A stretch of 64,000 bases of DNA from Arbacia lixula (lineage: Eukaryota; Echinodermata; Echinoidea; Arbacioida; Arbaciidae). Both the position numbers and the translations under genes were made by a program. This document shows, piece by piece, positions 22,337 through 34,300 of this stretch (positions are counted from its first letter, which is position 1; every line of letters starts with the position of its first letter). Location of the stretch: contig OZ022584.1 in NCBI GenBank assembly GCA_963669155.1, forward strand, positions 17,493,926-17,557,925, given 5' to 3'. The notes beneath the pieces are model-generated. The model made no database searches. It was given only the letters and a program-made list of their open reading frames with translations, and was not told where the DNA came from.

Positions 22337-25300
22337 CTGAAAATTGGAACACAATCCGGAAAAGCATGTCAATTTCTGTACATACAATATTGTGTTCATC
22401 TGACAACAAATGCATGGGTCTCTAATAAGCCACATAGTGTATACGCCATATATTTTGCGAGTCTAATTGTTCACGAATCAGGACTTCTCAACAATTGTGC
22501 AAGTGATTAAATTCGCAATCGTGGAGTACTAGTACTATAAGTATTTGTGCCCGTGCACTTCGTATTCATAGTTTTGCATGTTGTTAAATTCACGAATAGC
22601 ATCTGACTCGCGAAATTCGCGAAAATAAAAACCCCGCAAAATATGACGTATACAGTATTGCATACATATGTTTTCCCATCAAGACCAATTTGACAAATTG
22701 GTAAGATGCTTTCATTGGAACCATTTGTGAAATGCCAAATGCAATCTTAATTTTCGCTATCAGGATCATATTTCTATTTACATATTGTTTTTTTATTTCC
22801 TTTCCTTTCTTGCATGCATGTACATACGGTACATCATTACACAAGTTGCACAGACATACTGGAGAGATATCGATCCTACCTTAAAATTAATACAATCTTC
22901 TCAGATACAACAAATTATTATTGACTCCATGATAATTCCATACTTTCTGTTAATTAAACATCTGAAAAGCACAATAGGAAATGTACAAAAAGTACCTCAT
23001 GTACATTGGAACAAATCCTACTCTGGCAAGGCCTTTTCTGAACAAAACTGCACAAATTTTCCTGAGTTTCATCCTCCATGTTCTTTAGGAAGGTTACTTC
23101 TCTCATGAAATGGGAAATATTCAATTCAGACCATTGAAGGATCCTTGGAATGGAATGGAAGCACAAAAAAATAAGAATGTCGGGACGGTAACTTACACTT
23201 TGCTCTTCAATCCCTGGAGGCTCTCAATGTAGTTCTGCCTTTCTATCGGGTGCCCTCTGGCCTCTTTGAAAGCTGCATGGGGGATTAAGACAAGCAAGAG
23301 TTATGCTTCACAATCAATAAACAGTGCTAAGTTGTTTTTCAAACACTGCCTGTAACCTCATAATGACACTTACAGCGCTTCTACATATATGCGCCCCGCA
23401 GCCTGAAGTGCACACGCAGAGTGATCAGGATTATGTGGTAATATTTTTGCGTGTTGTTAAATTTACGACCCTACAGTGACTCCCAAAATTCGCGAAAATA
23501 TCAGTTTATACAATACTTGATCTCACCTTGTATAGCATCTTCTGGCTTGAAGCCCTTGTTCTCTATGAGATACCTGAGACAGAACACAGACAGAACAATC
23601 AATCAAGTATGGTATCTTACTTGGTTATGCACCTTCAAACAAAATAATTGATAAAATTCATTTTAGCTCATTGATTTTATCATTGCCATGAAATGTCATT
23701 GAAAGTAACAACTGACATAGATGACAAAGATAAAGATGACAAAAGGACTCATGTTCCCCAAAGTATCACAGGCTAACCTTTCACCTTCTTAAATGTATAC
23801 AATAATATTCCACACAAAATGACTGAAGCGTGAACAGAGCTGACCACATCCTAACCTCACTTTCAGTATTATGCTGTATAAAAATCAGCATTTTGATGAG
23901 AAAATAAGTCAGGCAAACCCGTAATAATGAGCACGGGTATAGCGAGAACCCTGTTATTACGATGAAATTTCTTGGGTCCCGATTTTTCTTCCATAGACCT
24001 CCGTGTATTCTCTTTCCCTATAACGAGATCGGCTATAGCGAAATTTCTGCTATAGCGAGGCAAATTCCCTGCCCAAGAATAAAGAAAAAGAAAGGAAATT
24101 GACCCCGTTATTACGAGCAAACCCTTCAGCCACCCAGCGAGGGAAATGCAACAACAGCACAAGCAATTTTCTTTGTGCCGTTATACACTGATCACACCCA
24201 CCGTGCAAGAATCCACACACACACACACACGACCACATATGCGTAAGTCCACATTATGTGCGAGCGGTACTGCACGCCCCCGAGCCCAACCATCAACACA
24301 GTCAAGCACGCACATGGCAAACAGGAGCCTCTACGTGACACTGCGCGTACGTACACGACCGGCCGCCCATGCATGAAGATTGTGTTCAATGATCATTCAT
24401 TGCTTACACTCGGTCATGCCAGCAGGCCCGGCCAGGTAACTGAGCCTCCCCGCTGCTTCATTTTTCGGGTAACTGAGACTTTGGATGTGTCATTTATTTA
24501 CATTTTCGACTGTGCTGTTCGATATTTTAGTGAATTGTTAACTAGTGAATACAATTTAGAATGCTTGCAAAGAAATTTAAAGATTTTTAGCGGTAAATAT
24601 GTTATTGTTTGTGTAGTCCTATATGTATGCATTTTTTCTGTATGTATTGATCATGTACTGGTATAGCGAGCAATCGGCTATAGCGAGGAAAAAGCGTAGG
24701 TCCCGACCCCCTCGTTATAATGGGGTTTCCCTGTATTTCCACACTCACTAGATTGCCCAAATCTAGTATTTTCACTCAAACCTTCAGTATTCTGGTAAAT
24801 ATTTAGTATAAAATGCTGAAAACCCCTACAAGTTGGCAGCTTAACACAAGTTACCTTGATATGAGGTATCCTGTGCGATTAACTCCATGCGTGCAGTGAA
24901 CTCCAATGATAAGATCTAAAAATTGAAAATATACAAAATAGAAATATATACAACAAAATTCCTTAAAGACAGGGTCTCTCTTTTGCAGGTCAAAGCAAAT
25001 CAATTTTGTATACACCACAGAAAAAGGAAAAAGATAATGATTCAGAACCTCTCTCCCTATAAAAGAACTGGAAACTGACTTTGAGCAAGATTATAGCAAT
25101 CGTTACATTTTAAGGAGGATTTGGGCAGGTCATCCTAAACCTATAGCCTAGAGACCGCAGACCGCCGACCACTATGCTCCGCTCCCTTCCGCTCAACAGT
25201 TCATGCATTCAATAGCAGCAATAGCGCAATGACCGAGGCAATACAATTATTAATGTAGACTACTGTAGACGCCATATATTTCGCAGGGTTTTTATTTTCA

Positions 25301-28300
25301 CGAATTTTGTGAATCTGGACTGTTCGCGAGATGTGCTCAAGCACATGTACTACTAGGACTAGTACTCCACAATAGCGAATTTAACCACTCGCGAAATTGT
25401 CGCGAAGTCCTGATTCGAGAAAAAAATAGACATATGAAATATATGGCGTATACAGTATGCTCACTGCAGTTCAAACGTAAAAAAGGATAGGTTTTCACTT
25501 TTGGCACAAATTTTTTGCTTTCTTTCTGTGCCACTCTTTACAAAGTTTCTTACCATTTTCGCGATTTTCTTCCTCAAATGATGAGAGTGCTGATGTAAAG
25601 CTGTACGTAATCAATAAAACAAAAATAATGACAAAAGTCAACCAGCATTATCCTGTTATGTAATACCTAAGGCTAAAGCTTCATTGATTATTATACAACA
25701 ACCATGTCAGGGGAAGGTTGCACAGAATGTAAGCAGGACATTTCTTAGATGTGGTCAGGACTGCCAAATATTTCAGGAATTTTTGCTGACATAATTTAAT
25801 ATTCCCAAGTTCTTGTGGGTAATTTCACTGGTAATTTTGCCTCTCTCCTAGCCACATGTCCAAGCCATTGAAGCCTGCTTTGTTTTCAGGAACTATGCCA
25901 CCCCCATCTCAGCCCAGCAACTGAAGGAGAACTTCATTCCTCATTCTTTCATATTGAATAAATGAATGAATGAATGAATGAATGAATGAATGAATGAATG
26001 AATGAATGAACGAATGAATGAAAGAATGAATGAATGAATGAATGAATGAATGAATGAATGAAAAACTAATCAATCAGAATATAAATATAATTTGGTAATG
26101 GGAGTGAGATATAGCACCTGCTCATGATGCTTGTTCCTGGTTGAATAATGTTAAAGGGCCCCTCTCATCAAAATGTATGTTGACTTCCGTTGATGCAACT
26201 TAATATGTATATAACAAAATCACTAACTGTTCAATGGAAATATGTGTCCTATATTTTAAAATAATTTTTCTATATTTTTTCTCAGCACTGATAAGCCCTG
26301 CCTCCAAAATATCCTCCAACTCAAGATTCCCCCTGTGACATCATCAAAGGTAGACATAATTTATGCACAAACTAAACATTGCAATGACTACCTGCAAGTG
26401 CTCATAAAAGCATCACATAGCTAGCACATTTCTGACATAAGGAAACGATTATTCCCACATGAAAGGTTGTTAGATGGTATTGTGTGAAGACATGTGATGA
26501 TCTTGTGGGCAGGTGGAGTAGTCATTGCAATGTTTAATTTGTGCATAAATTCTGCTTATTATCCTGCTAATTTCTACCTTTGATGATGTCAAAGGGGGAA
26601 TCTTGAGTTGGAGGATATTTTGGAGGCGGAGCTTATCAGTGCTGAGAAAAAATAAAGAAAAATCATTTTAAAATATAAGACACATATTTCCATTGAACAG
26701 TTAATGATTTAGTTATGTACATATTATGTTGCATCAACATAAGTCGACATACATTTTGATGACAGGGGACCTTTAAGTACTACATAGATAATTCCATGAG
26801 CGAATTCAAATCTAGCTTTTACAATTATGATAAATCAATATGACACTACAATAGGCCATTTTCGTAATGTATGCAAAATTACGTCATTCATAGTTACTGT
26901 GCTACCTCGGTCAAGCTCAGCGCTCTCCGCCATCTTGTGCGCATATCATCGTGTTAAAATCTAGCGAGTCTTCTGAGTTATTCGTTTTATTTTTACCTGA
27001 AAGAGCATTTTTTTTAAAGAGAGGGAATTCTATGATGTCGTTGACATCTACAGGAACTTTTGACTGCATGACTGTCAAGCAGCTCCAGGATTTTTTGAAA
27101 GATAAGGGTGTTTCTACCAACGGCTCACCGGCCTGTCCCACAGCGTGGAGCTGACACTACCTGAAGATGCAAAAATAATCCTCTAAAAAAAAAAAAGGTG
27201 CAAACATATGTGAAGTAATAGTTTCACATATTATTTACATACAACTTACACCGTTCACTCATAATAAGGTATAATGTATAAAGTTGTAGTTTTTTTTATC
27301 TTGCTATTTAATGGGGGTATGTGTTCATCAAACTGATAGATGGTTCGGTAACTTTCTGTCATTTGGAAAGCGGATCAATGGCTACTCCGGGCTCTCAGGT
27401 AGCTGGCCGCAGGGGTTACGCTGCTTTGCTTTTTTCGAGCTGCGAGACTGCGGCAGGTAACAGGTTGGCCGGGGTGATCTGTTGTCTGCTCATTCCCATA
27501 AATATAATACTTGGAGTAAATGTACCAGTCTTTTGTGATTTTGTCTGTTGTCAAGTCTTTTCTTCCACATGCCTTGATCCAGAGTTTGCACTTTTCGAGG
27601 GTTTTTTTGTCTTTGTTTCGGGTATGGAAGAAATCTTACACCTTGCCTTTCAGGCCATACTGCATACCGAGAGTCCCGTGCATGTCCCGTGGCAGCAGTG
27701 CTTCACCCCGATCATCGCCGATTATTGCCGAACTTTCTTCTAAAAAACTTTCCCCTGAGAAACTGAACTCTTGATAATCTTACTAACCGTTTCATGCCAG
27801 CTGTGCCAATCTGACAGATGTATTGTCCACAACGAGGTCTTAATAAATCCAAAGAGAAAAGTGAATCGAGTGCGCTGTACCAGCGACCCATGCATTGTGT
27901 ACTTAATTCCCACACGTGTGGTGCAGACAGGCAGCATTTGTTTGTCCGAGGTTGCGGCCGTGTGCAAAATTAAAGGTCTTGTGCATACATTACGAAAATG
28001 GTCCATTCAAGTAAGTTTATCAGCTAAAATTAATTTCATCACATGTTTAAGAGAAAATATTTAAAGTGACATCATAAATCGAGAGGGTGTAAAAGAGAAT
28101 ATAAACCTATTTGAACATAATAACCTTCAAATTGCAGAAAAAATGTAGTGATGTTCAGCACATCCAGCATACTAGAGAGCATACTTGTACTTACTCTCTG
28201 ACAACTTGGGATGAAGGTACTGCATGCCCTCTAGTGAAGATCTTCACATATTGCACATCCCTCTCTAGGAAATCCTGAAATAAAGTACAATTCAAATTCC

Positions 28301-31300
28301 TCATCCCTCATTTTCATTTTGTTTTTGTTTTCAAAGACAACCAAATGATGAAGGCATTTTTTTGTTGCCATTGTTTTATATCATATGGATTATTGGTAAT
28401 TCTATTTAGCAGAAAGTTTACTGTAAGTTTCACATTACCAACTTTGAGGTGTATATATATATTAATAATTTATATCATCCTGATTCCAACCCACTTTAAT
28501 GTTAACTATTATACATACATACATTGTACATATACTTGATGCAAAAATTGAATCATACTCTGTCATTGGGGCAATATGACCAATGTTGTCACACACATTT
28601 CTTAATTTGTCTTAAAGTCCAGAAGCAGTTAAATATATACAACTACAGCAAGCAGGGTTTCAACTAAAGGATCCTGGTTGCATTTCCACTGTTCTAGGTT
28701 CTACAGGACATCCAACTACACCAGGGCCATGTTGCATAAAGATTTTCAATTATTGTAACTTATCATTAGTGGTAACTACCATGGCAACAGCCAATTAGCT
28801 CAAATTATTGCACCTGCTGTCATGGCATGGTAGTTACCATTGATAGTAAGTTACAATCATTGAAAACCTATATGCAACATGGCCCAGCTTCAATCAGTCA
28901 TGCCATGACTTGCCTCAGGGTTGTAGTATCGTTTAGTGGCTGTGAGATCTACAATGAGCCCCAACTGGAAATTGTTTTCAGCCATCTTGTCCAAGAAGTC
29001 AAATGGTGTGAACCTTGCAAAACAGACAATATCAAATGTAAAGACATCAAAGAGATTCATTCGATGCACTATATACGTTCTTGTTAATGTTAATACATCG
29101 TATCAAATATAAAAGAGACATACTTGTGGACAAGTGGAAGGTGGTCTGCGTTGGCAAATTCATGCACAGACATGGGCTGGTAAATGCACAGTGACACTGT
29201 GGACCTTCCATTTCATTGAGTGTCGCAATGTACTCCTCCATTATGTGGAAATGTCTTATCAGTACATTGCGACACTCAATGAAATGTTGAAGTAATGTAA
29301 CACGTTCTGACATGTTCATGTTGCATTTCACATCCTGTAAGATGAGATTCCGGTAGGTAAATAATTCCTGAAATATGTGTGTGTCAAATTTGTGGTGCTA
29401 TGGCCAAGATCCAATGATAAAATACTTGGCGAAACCAACAACAACAGAATTTAGCTAGATCAAGGACCCAAGACTGGAAATTCCCAAACTTTGGCAATCT
29501 CAAAACATAGTTAATGGTTAACAAATAGATGAAGAATGCAAGACTGGAAATTCCCAAACCTCAGCAATCTCAGAACATAGTTGATTGTTAACAAATGTGA
29601 TAATTAATAAGTTAATTGTTAACAAATATGAGGGCCAAACTCAACTAGCCCTTGTGCTATTTTTTGGTTCTTTTTAGCAATGCCAATACATGATTGTATA
29701 AGTACATCAATTTTCTGACATCTATTATAATTTTTGTTTATATTGTTTTCAGTATTGATAGTGTTTTGCAAATGCTTATGTTGTTGTTAATAACAACATC
29801 ATACCATAATCCTGAGATATGAAATCAGTGGATCATTTCCTTTCACTGCATGATCATTGTTAATTTTTGTGCATGCAGCATTCATTGGGGTTAGTTATCT
29901 TAACATTGGTGAAATCATTCTTATGCAGGCTGATTCTATGAACTGGTAAAAATACAGCAAGCAATGAAATATTACTTCACAAATACAAGAGTGGAGAGAC
30001 CGACTAACTGACAATCACTGACTGATCTTGGCATGGAAATATATCATTGGGAGTGATTTGGGACTGCCAAAAGAGCCATTGTTACCTTCCCCCTAGTCTA
30101 GGTTCTAGACGTCTTTTATCAGCCCGGATTCGTATACACAGCACGCGACGAAACTCAGCGCAACGATATCGAGTGATCGCGCGATCGCCGAGAATTGATC
30201 GCGCGATCACTCGATATAGTTGCGCTGAGTTTCGTCACTATATCACTCGATATCGTTGCGCTGAGTTTCGTCGCGCGCTGTGTATACGAATCTGGGCTGA
30301 TAAAAGACGTCTAGAACCTAGACTACCTTCCCCCATCCAACAGGATATCATGGGTGAAATTCTTCAAGGTGTTTGTTTCAAGACAATGAGAAGCCACCAG
30401 CATATATACTTTTGAACATGTTTCACATTTTTTTTTTTATTCATGGTAAATACTGAATATAAAAACAATTACCTCTGGTCTGCTGGTACCTGAGAACATA
30501 AATGCTGTAAAAGAGGAATGGCAATAAATATGATTGAGATAGATAATAATTCTAAATACATGTTTAACATATTTCCTTTCAGAAATATGGTTACAATAAC
30601 TGAAGAAAATATTTATATGTTCAACAATTTTCTTGATTGTTTTATAAATTGTGCTGAACATAAACTTCACAATGCACCACCTTCACCAAAGACAGATTTA
30701 TGAGCTGACGCATAAGATTATCTTGCTTTCAAATATGACATTCAAGAAAATCAATATTAGGCATAACTAAATCATTTTCAATATAATATTTTGATGGCAT
30801 CAATAACTAGCAGTATTAGTAAGAGTACTGTTCTTTTTTTTCATTCTTTTCTTGTATTTTCTTCCTCTGACTTCTGGGCAGAGATAAGCGGAGAACCATG
30901 GATTTGACGAAAAATGAAAATACTGGAACAGAGATGGTCATAAACACCGAATAGCTGACCTGGCATGGTGCTTGGTGGATATGGTACAATGTCAATGACA
31001 TGCATATGTCTACTAATAAAGGGTATCAAATAACTAGAAAAATCAATCAAAAAGTTATAAGAGAGTGGGAAAAGTGAATAAGAATTGCAGGAAAGCATTT
31101 TTTTTTTCTTACTGATTTTAGAGGCACCTTCAAGGGGAGGATTCTTGTTCCTTTGATAACATCTCCAAATGGTGAGTAGTCTAACCACCTAGAAATATGG
31201 AAATAAATAAACAAGGAAGAAAACATTTGTTTGAAAAGTATTTTTCCATGAATATTTTTGTGTCAACATTCAATTGTGAATTGGTCTGCAAATAAAATCT

Positions 31301-34300
31301 TAAATTTCGCGCCCAAGATGAGTTACACAATTTACCATTTTTTTTTGAGAAATGATTGGTCATCAATTATACTAGTGTAAGGTCCAAATGAGATGTCAGG
31401 GGTATTATGCACTTTACCAACTTGAGTCCCACCTCAGCAACAAGGTTAATAAGGTTAGCAACGAGTGTCTGACGTCATCTAGATCAATCCCCGATGTGAA
31501 CTGACTAGAGTGATTCGGTCCCACAAGTTTTAGGTCGAGATATGATTGCCATGGGTTTCTACAGCGACTCGCTAGTATCCAGAGTGTTTTGGGCAACAAT
31601 ATCCATCCGCCGAAACACCTAGTTCCATGAGATTCTGTCCTAAATACCTCAAAATTAGGAGCTGCCAGTCCCACCTTTCGCTTCGGCAGTTTACATCACC
31701 GCACCAACCTGCACCGCACACCAAGCTTGATCCACTGCAGCTCGCCTGAACATTGATCTTCAAAGCACGGCTCATCATTGGCGTTTAGCGATTCACTGCA
31801 CTACGCCGGCATCGCCGCTTCGTTTGTCTTTTCTTCCACAGCCCCCGACTGACATCAAGCAACCCACTGTTTTGTCCCGAGCCAGTTTTGATCCGATCTC
31901 CCGCACTTAACATACAAAGGCATCACCTACCCCAATCCGCTCATCGTCCACGGCTGGGAAAAATACTTCCGCGATCTTTCCACACTCCAGGATCCCCCTC
32001 CTCATCCCTTACCAAGTCCCCCGAATAGCCCCACACCAGACCTCCCAGTAGGACCCAACCCCATCCCTGCCCATCAGGATACGCTCCCCTTCCCCACCTC
32101 TCTAGGCGGACCCCTCCACTTTGATTTCAAGGAACTCAACCACGCACTCTCCCTCCTCAAACAAGGCAAGGCAAGTGGTATTGACAATATCAGAGCACCT
32201 CATCCACACAGGCCCCATCACGCGCAGACTCATCCTCCTTCTCTTCAACTTCTTCACCACCAACTCCCATCTACTGCAACCCCTAAAAAATGCCCTCATC
32301 CTTCCTATCTACAAAGGTAAAGGAAAACCAATCCATGACCCTGCCAGCTACCGCGGTATCTCCCTAACGTCCAGGTTCTCTAAACTCCTGGAACTACTTT
32401 GCAAGCCACATCTTGAACAATACCTTATCTCCCACAATATTCCAGATGAGCTACAATTTGGCTTTCAACAAGGCAGATCCTGCATCCTCACCTCCACTAC
32501 TCTGCAGCTCATCATAGACTTAAACACCCTCAACAAAAACCCAACTCATGTCGCCCTCCTGGATGCAGAAAAAGCCTTTGACTCTGTCTGGCACCACGGC
32601 CTCTTCCAAAAATTAAACCAGACACCCACCCACACATCCCTCTCCACACTTCTCTCAGCCTCCTACAATAATGCTGAGAGCTACATTTTCTGGGCTGGGA
32701 AAATCTGCAATGCCATTCCTCTTGAGAGAGGAGTACGGCAGGGCAGCATCCTATCCCCCACCCTCTACACCCTCTTCCTAGATGATCTCATTAAAACCCT
32801 TAGGGATTCCAAGTTAGGCATTCACATCGGCAAGAAGTTCTGCGGCGTTATTGCCCTTGCTGATGACGTTGCCCTGCTGGCCTCTTCTCCCGCAGAACTC
32901 CAAAACATGCTGCACACCACCTTTAAGTACTCCCAGAAATGGCAATATAATATCAATCCATCCAAGAGTGCCATTCTGGCCTACAATGGGCCTAAGAACA
33001 AGATCCTGCCCCCTCACTCATGGTCTCTCCCCAATAATAAACCCATCCCGGAAGTTACTAGTCACCCTCATCTAGGCATCATAAAATCCTCCTCCACATT
33101 TGACCCATTTAACAACATATTCTCCAAAGGACTCCACACGCTATTCTCCCTGACTGGTACCGGACCCCAAGCCTTCTCCCTAAACCCCTACCTAATGGCC
33201 AAGCTCTGGACCACCTACTGCATCCCTAGGATGCTTTACGGCTCTCCCTTACTACCCCTGAATAAACGCATGTCCGCCAAGCTAGACTCCTCCCAATCCT
33301 CACTATTTAAAAAAATCCTAGGTCTCCCCAAAAGCTCTGCAAACGAATCTGTCTTCCTCTTAACTAGCATCATCCCCATCTCCTCTCAAATAGACCTCCA
33401 AACACTCCTCCTTTTAGGCCAACTCCTCTGTCTTCCCCATGATCGCTTTGAATTCTCTACCCTCCTAGCTGCTCTCCCCCCTAGTTACCTCCTGGAAAAC
33501 AATCCTAACTAAGTATCAACTCCAAACCCTCCCTGACCTCATAAACAATCCCCCTGCCTACCCCCTCTGGAAACGCCTCGTTAAGTCTACAATCAACACA
33601 ATACCGTAATCTCCGAAGTCACCTCAGCCATCAAAGCAAAAAAGTCACTCTCCTCCTGGTCCACAACTGCTCTTCCGCCACCACTCCACCTCTACTACCC
33701 GCCCTCTCTGCCTCCTCATCTCCGAATCACCATCATCTTAAGAGGTCAACTAGCTACACAAACCTACCCCATCCAACTCCGCCTCTACAAGCTAGGAAAA
33801 ACCCAAGACCCCGTCTGCAAATTATGCCACACCGCCACGGAAGACACCACCCCCACTTCACCGCACTCTGCCCAGCACTAGCACAATATCGCCGAACATT
33901 TCTTCGGAGATTAAACGACCTAGCTCTTCCTCCTCATCTACCTCTCCCTACGTCACCCCATGATCCGTCCTTCGTCACACACCTCCTTTTTCCGTCTTCC
34001 TCGCTCCCAACCCACCTTGCACCCCAAATCGTCACCATCAATCTCCAACTGATAAACAAGCTGCACCAAACACGCTCCACAACTCTTTCCTCTTAACTAC
34101 GATTCCCGCCAATCTCCCGCCTATCCCTCCACCTAACAAAATCCGCATATCCCTGGGCCCTGCCCTGATCTCCGAAGAACGGAGGAAGAAGATAAAAAAT
34201 AGACGCACTGATACCAAGCTCCATAGACTCACATGTAAACTTTGGACTTTCTCTAGCTTTGGATTCAGGACTGATTCACAAATAATGTTTTAGCTCCTCA

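Noticed and set aside
30047-30415. 122-codon Arg-rich ORF
   Set aside because: It lies across the CpG-rich palindromic MITE; coding is accidental.
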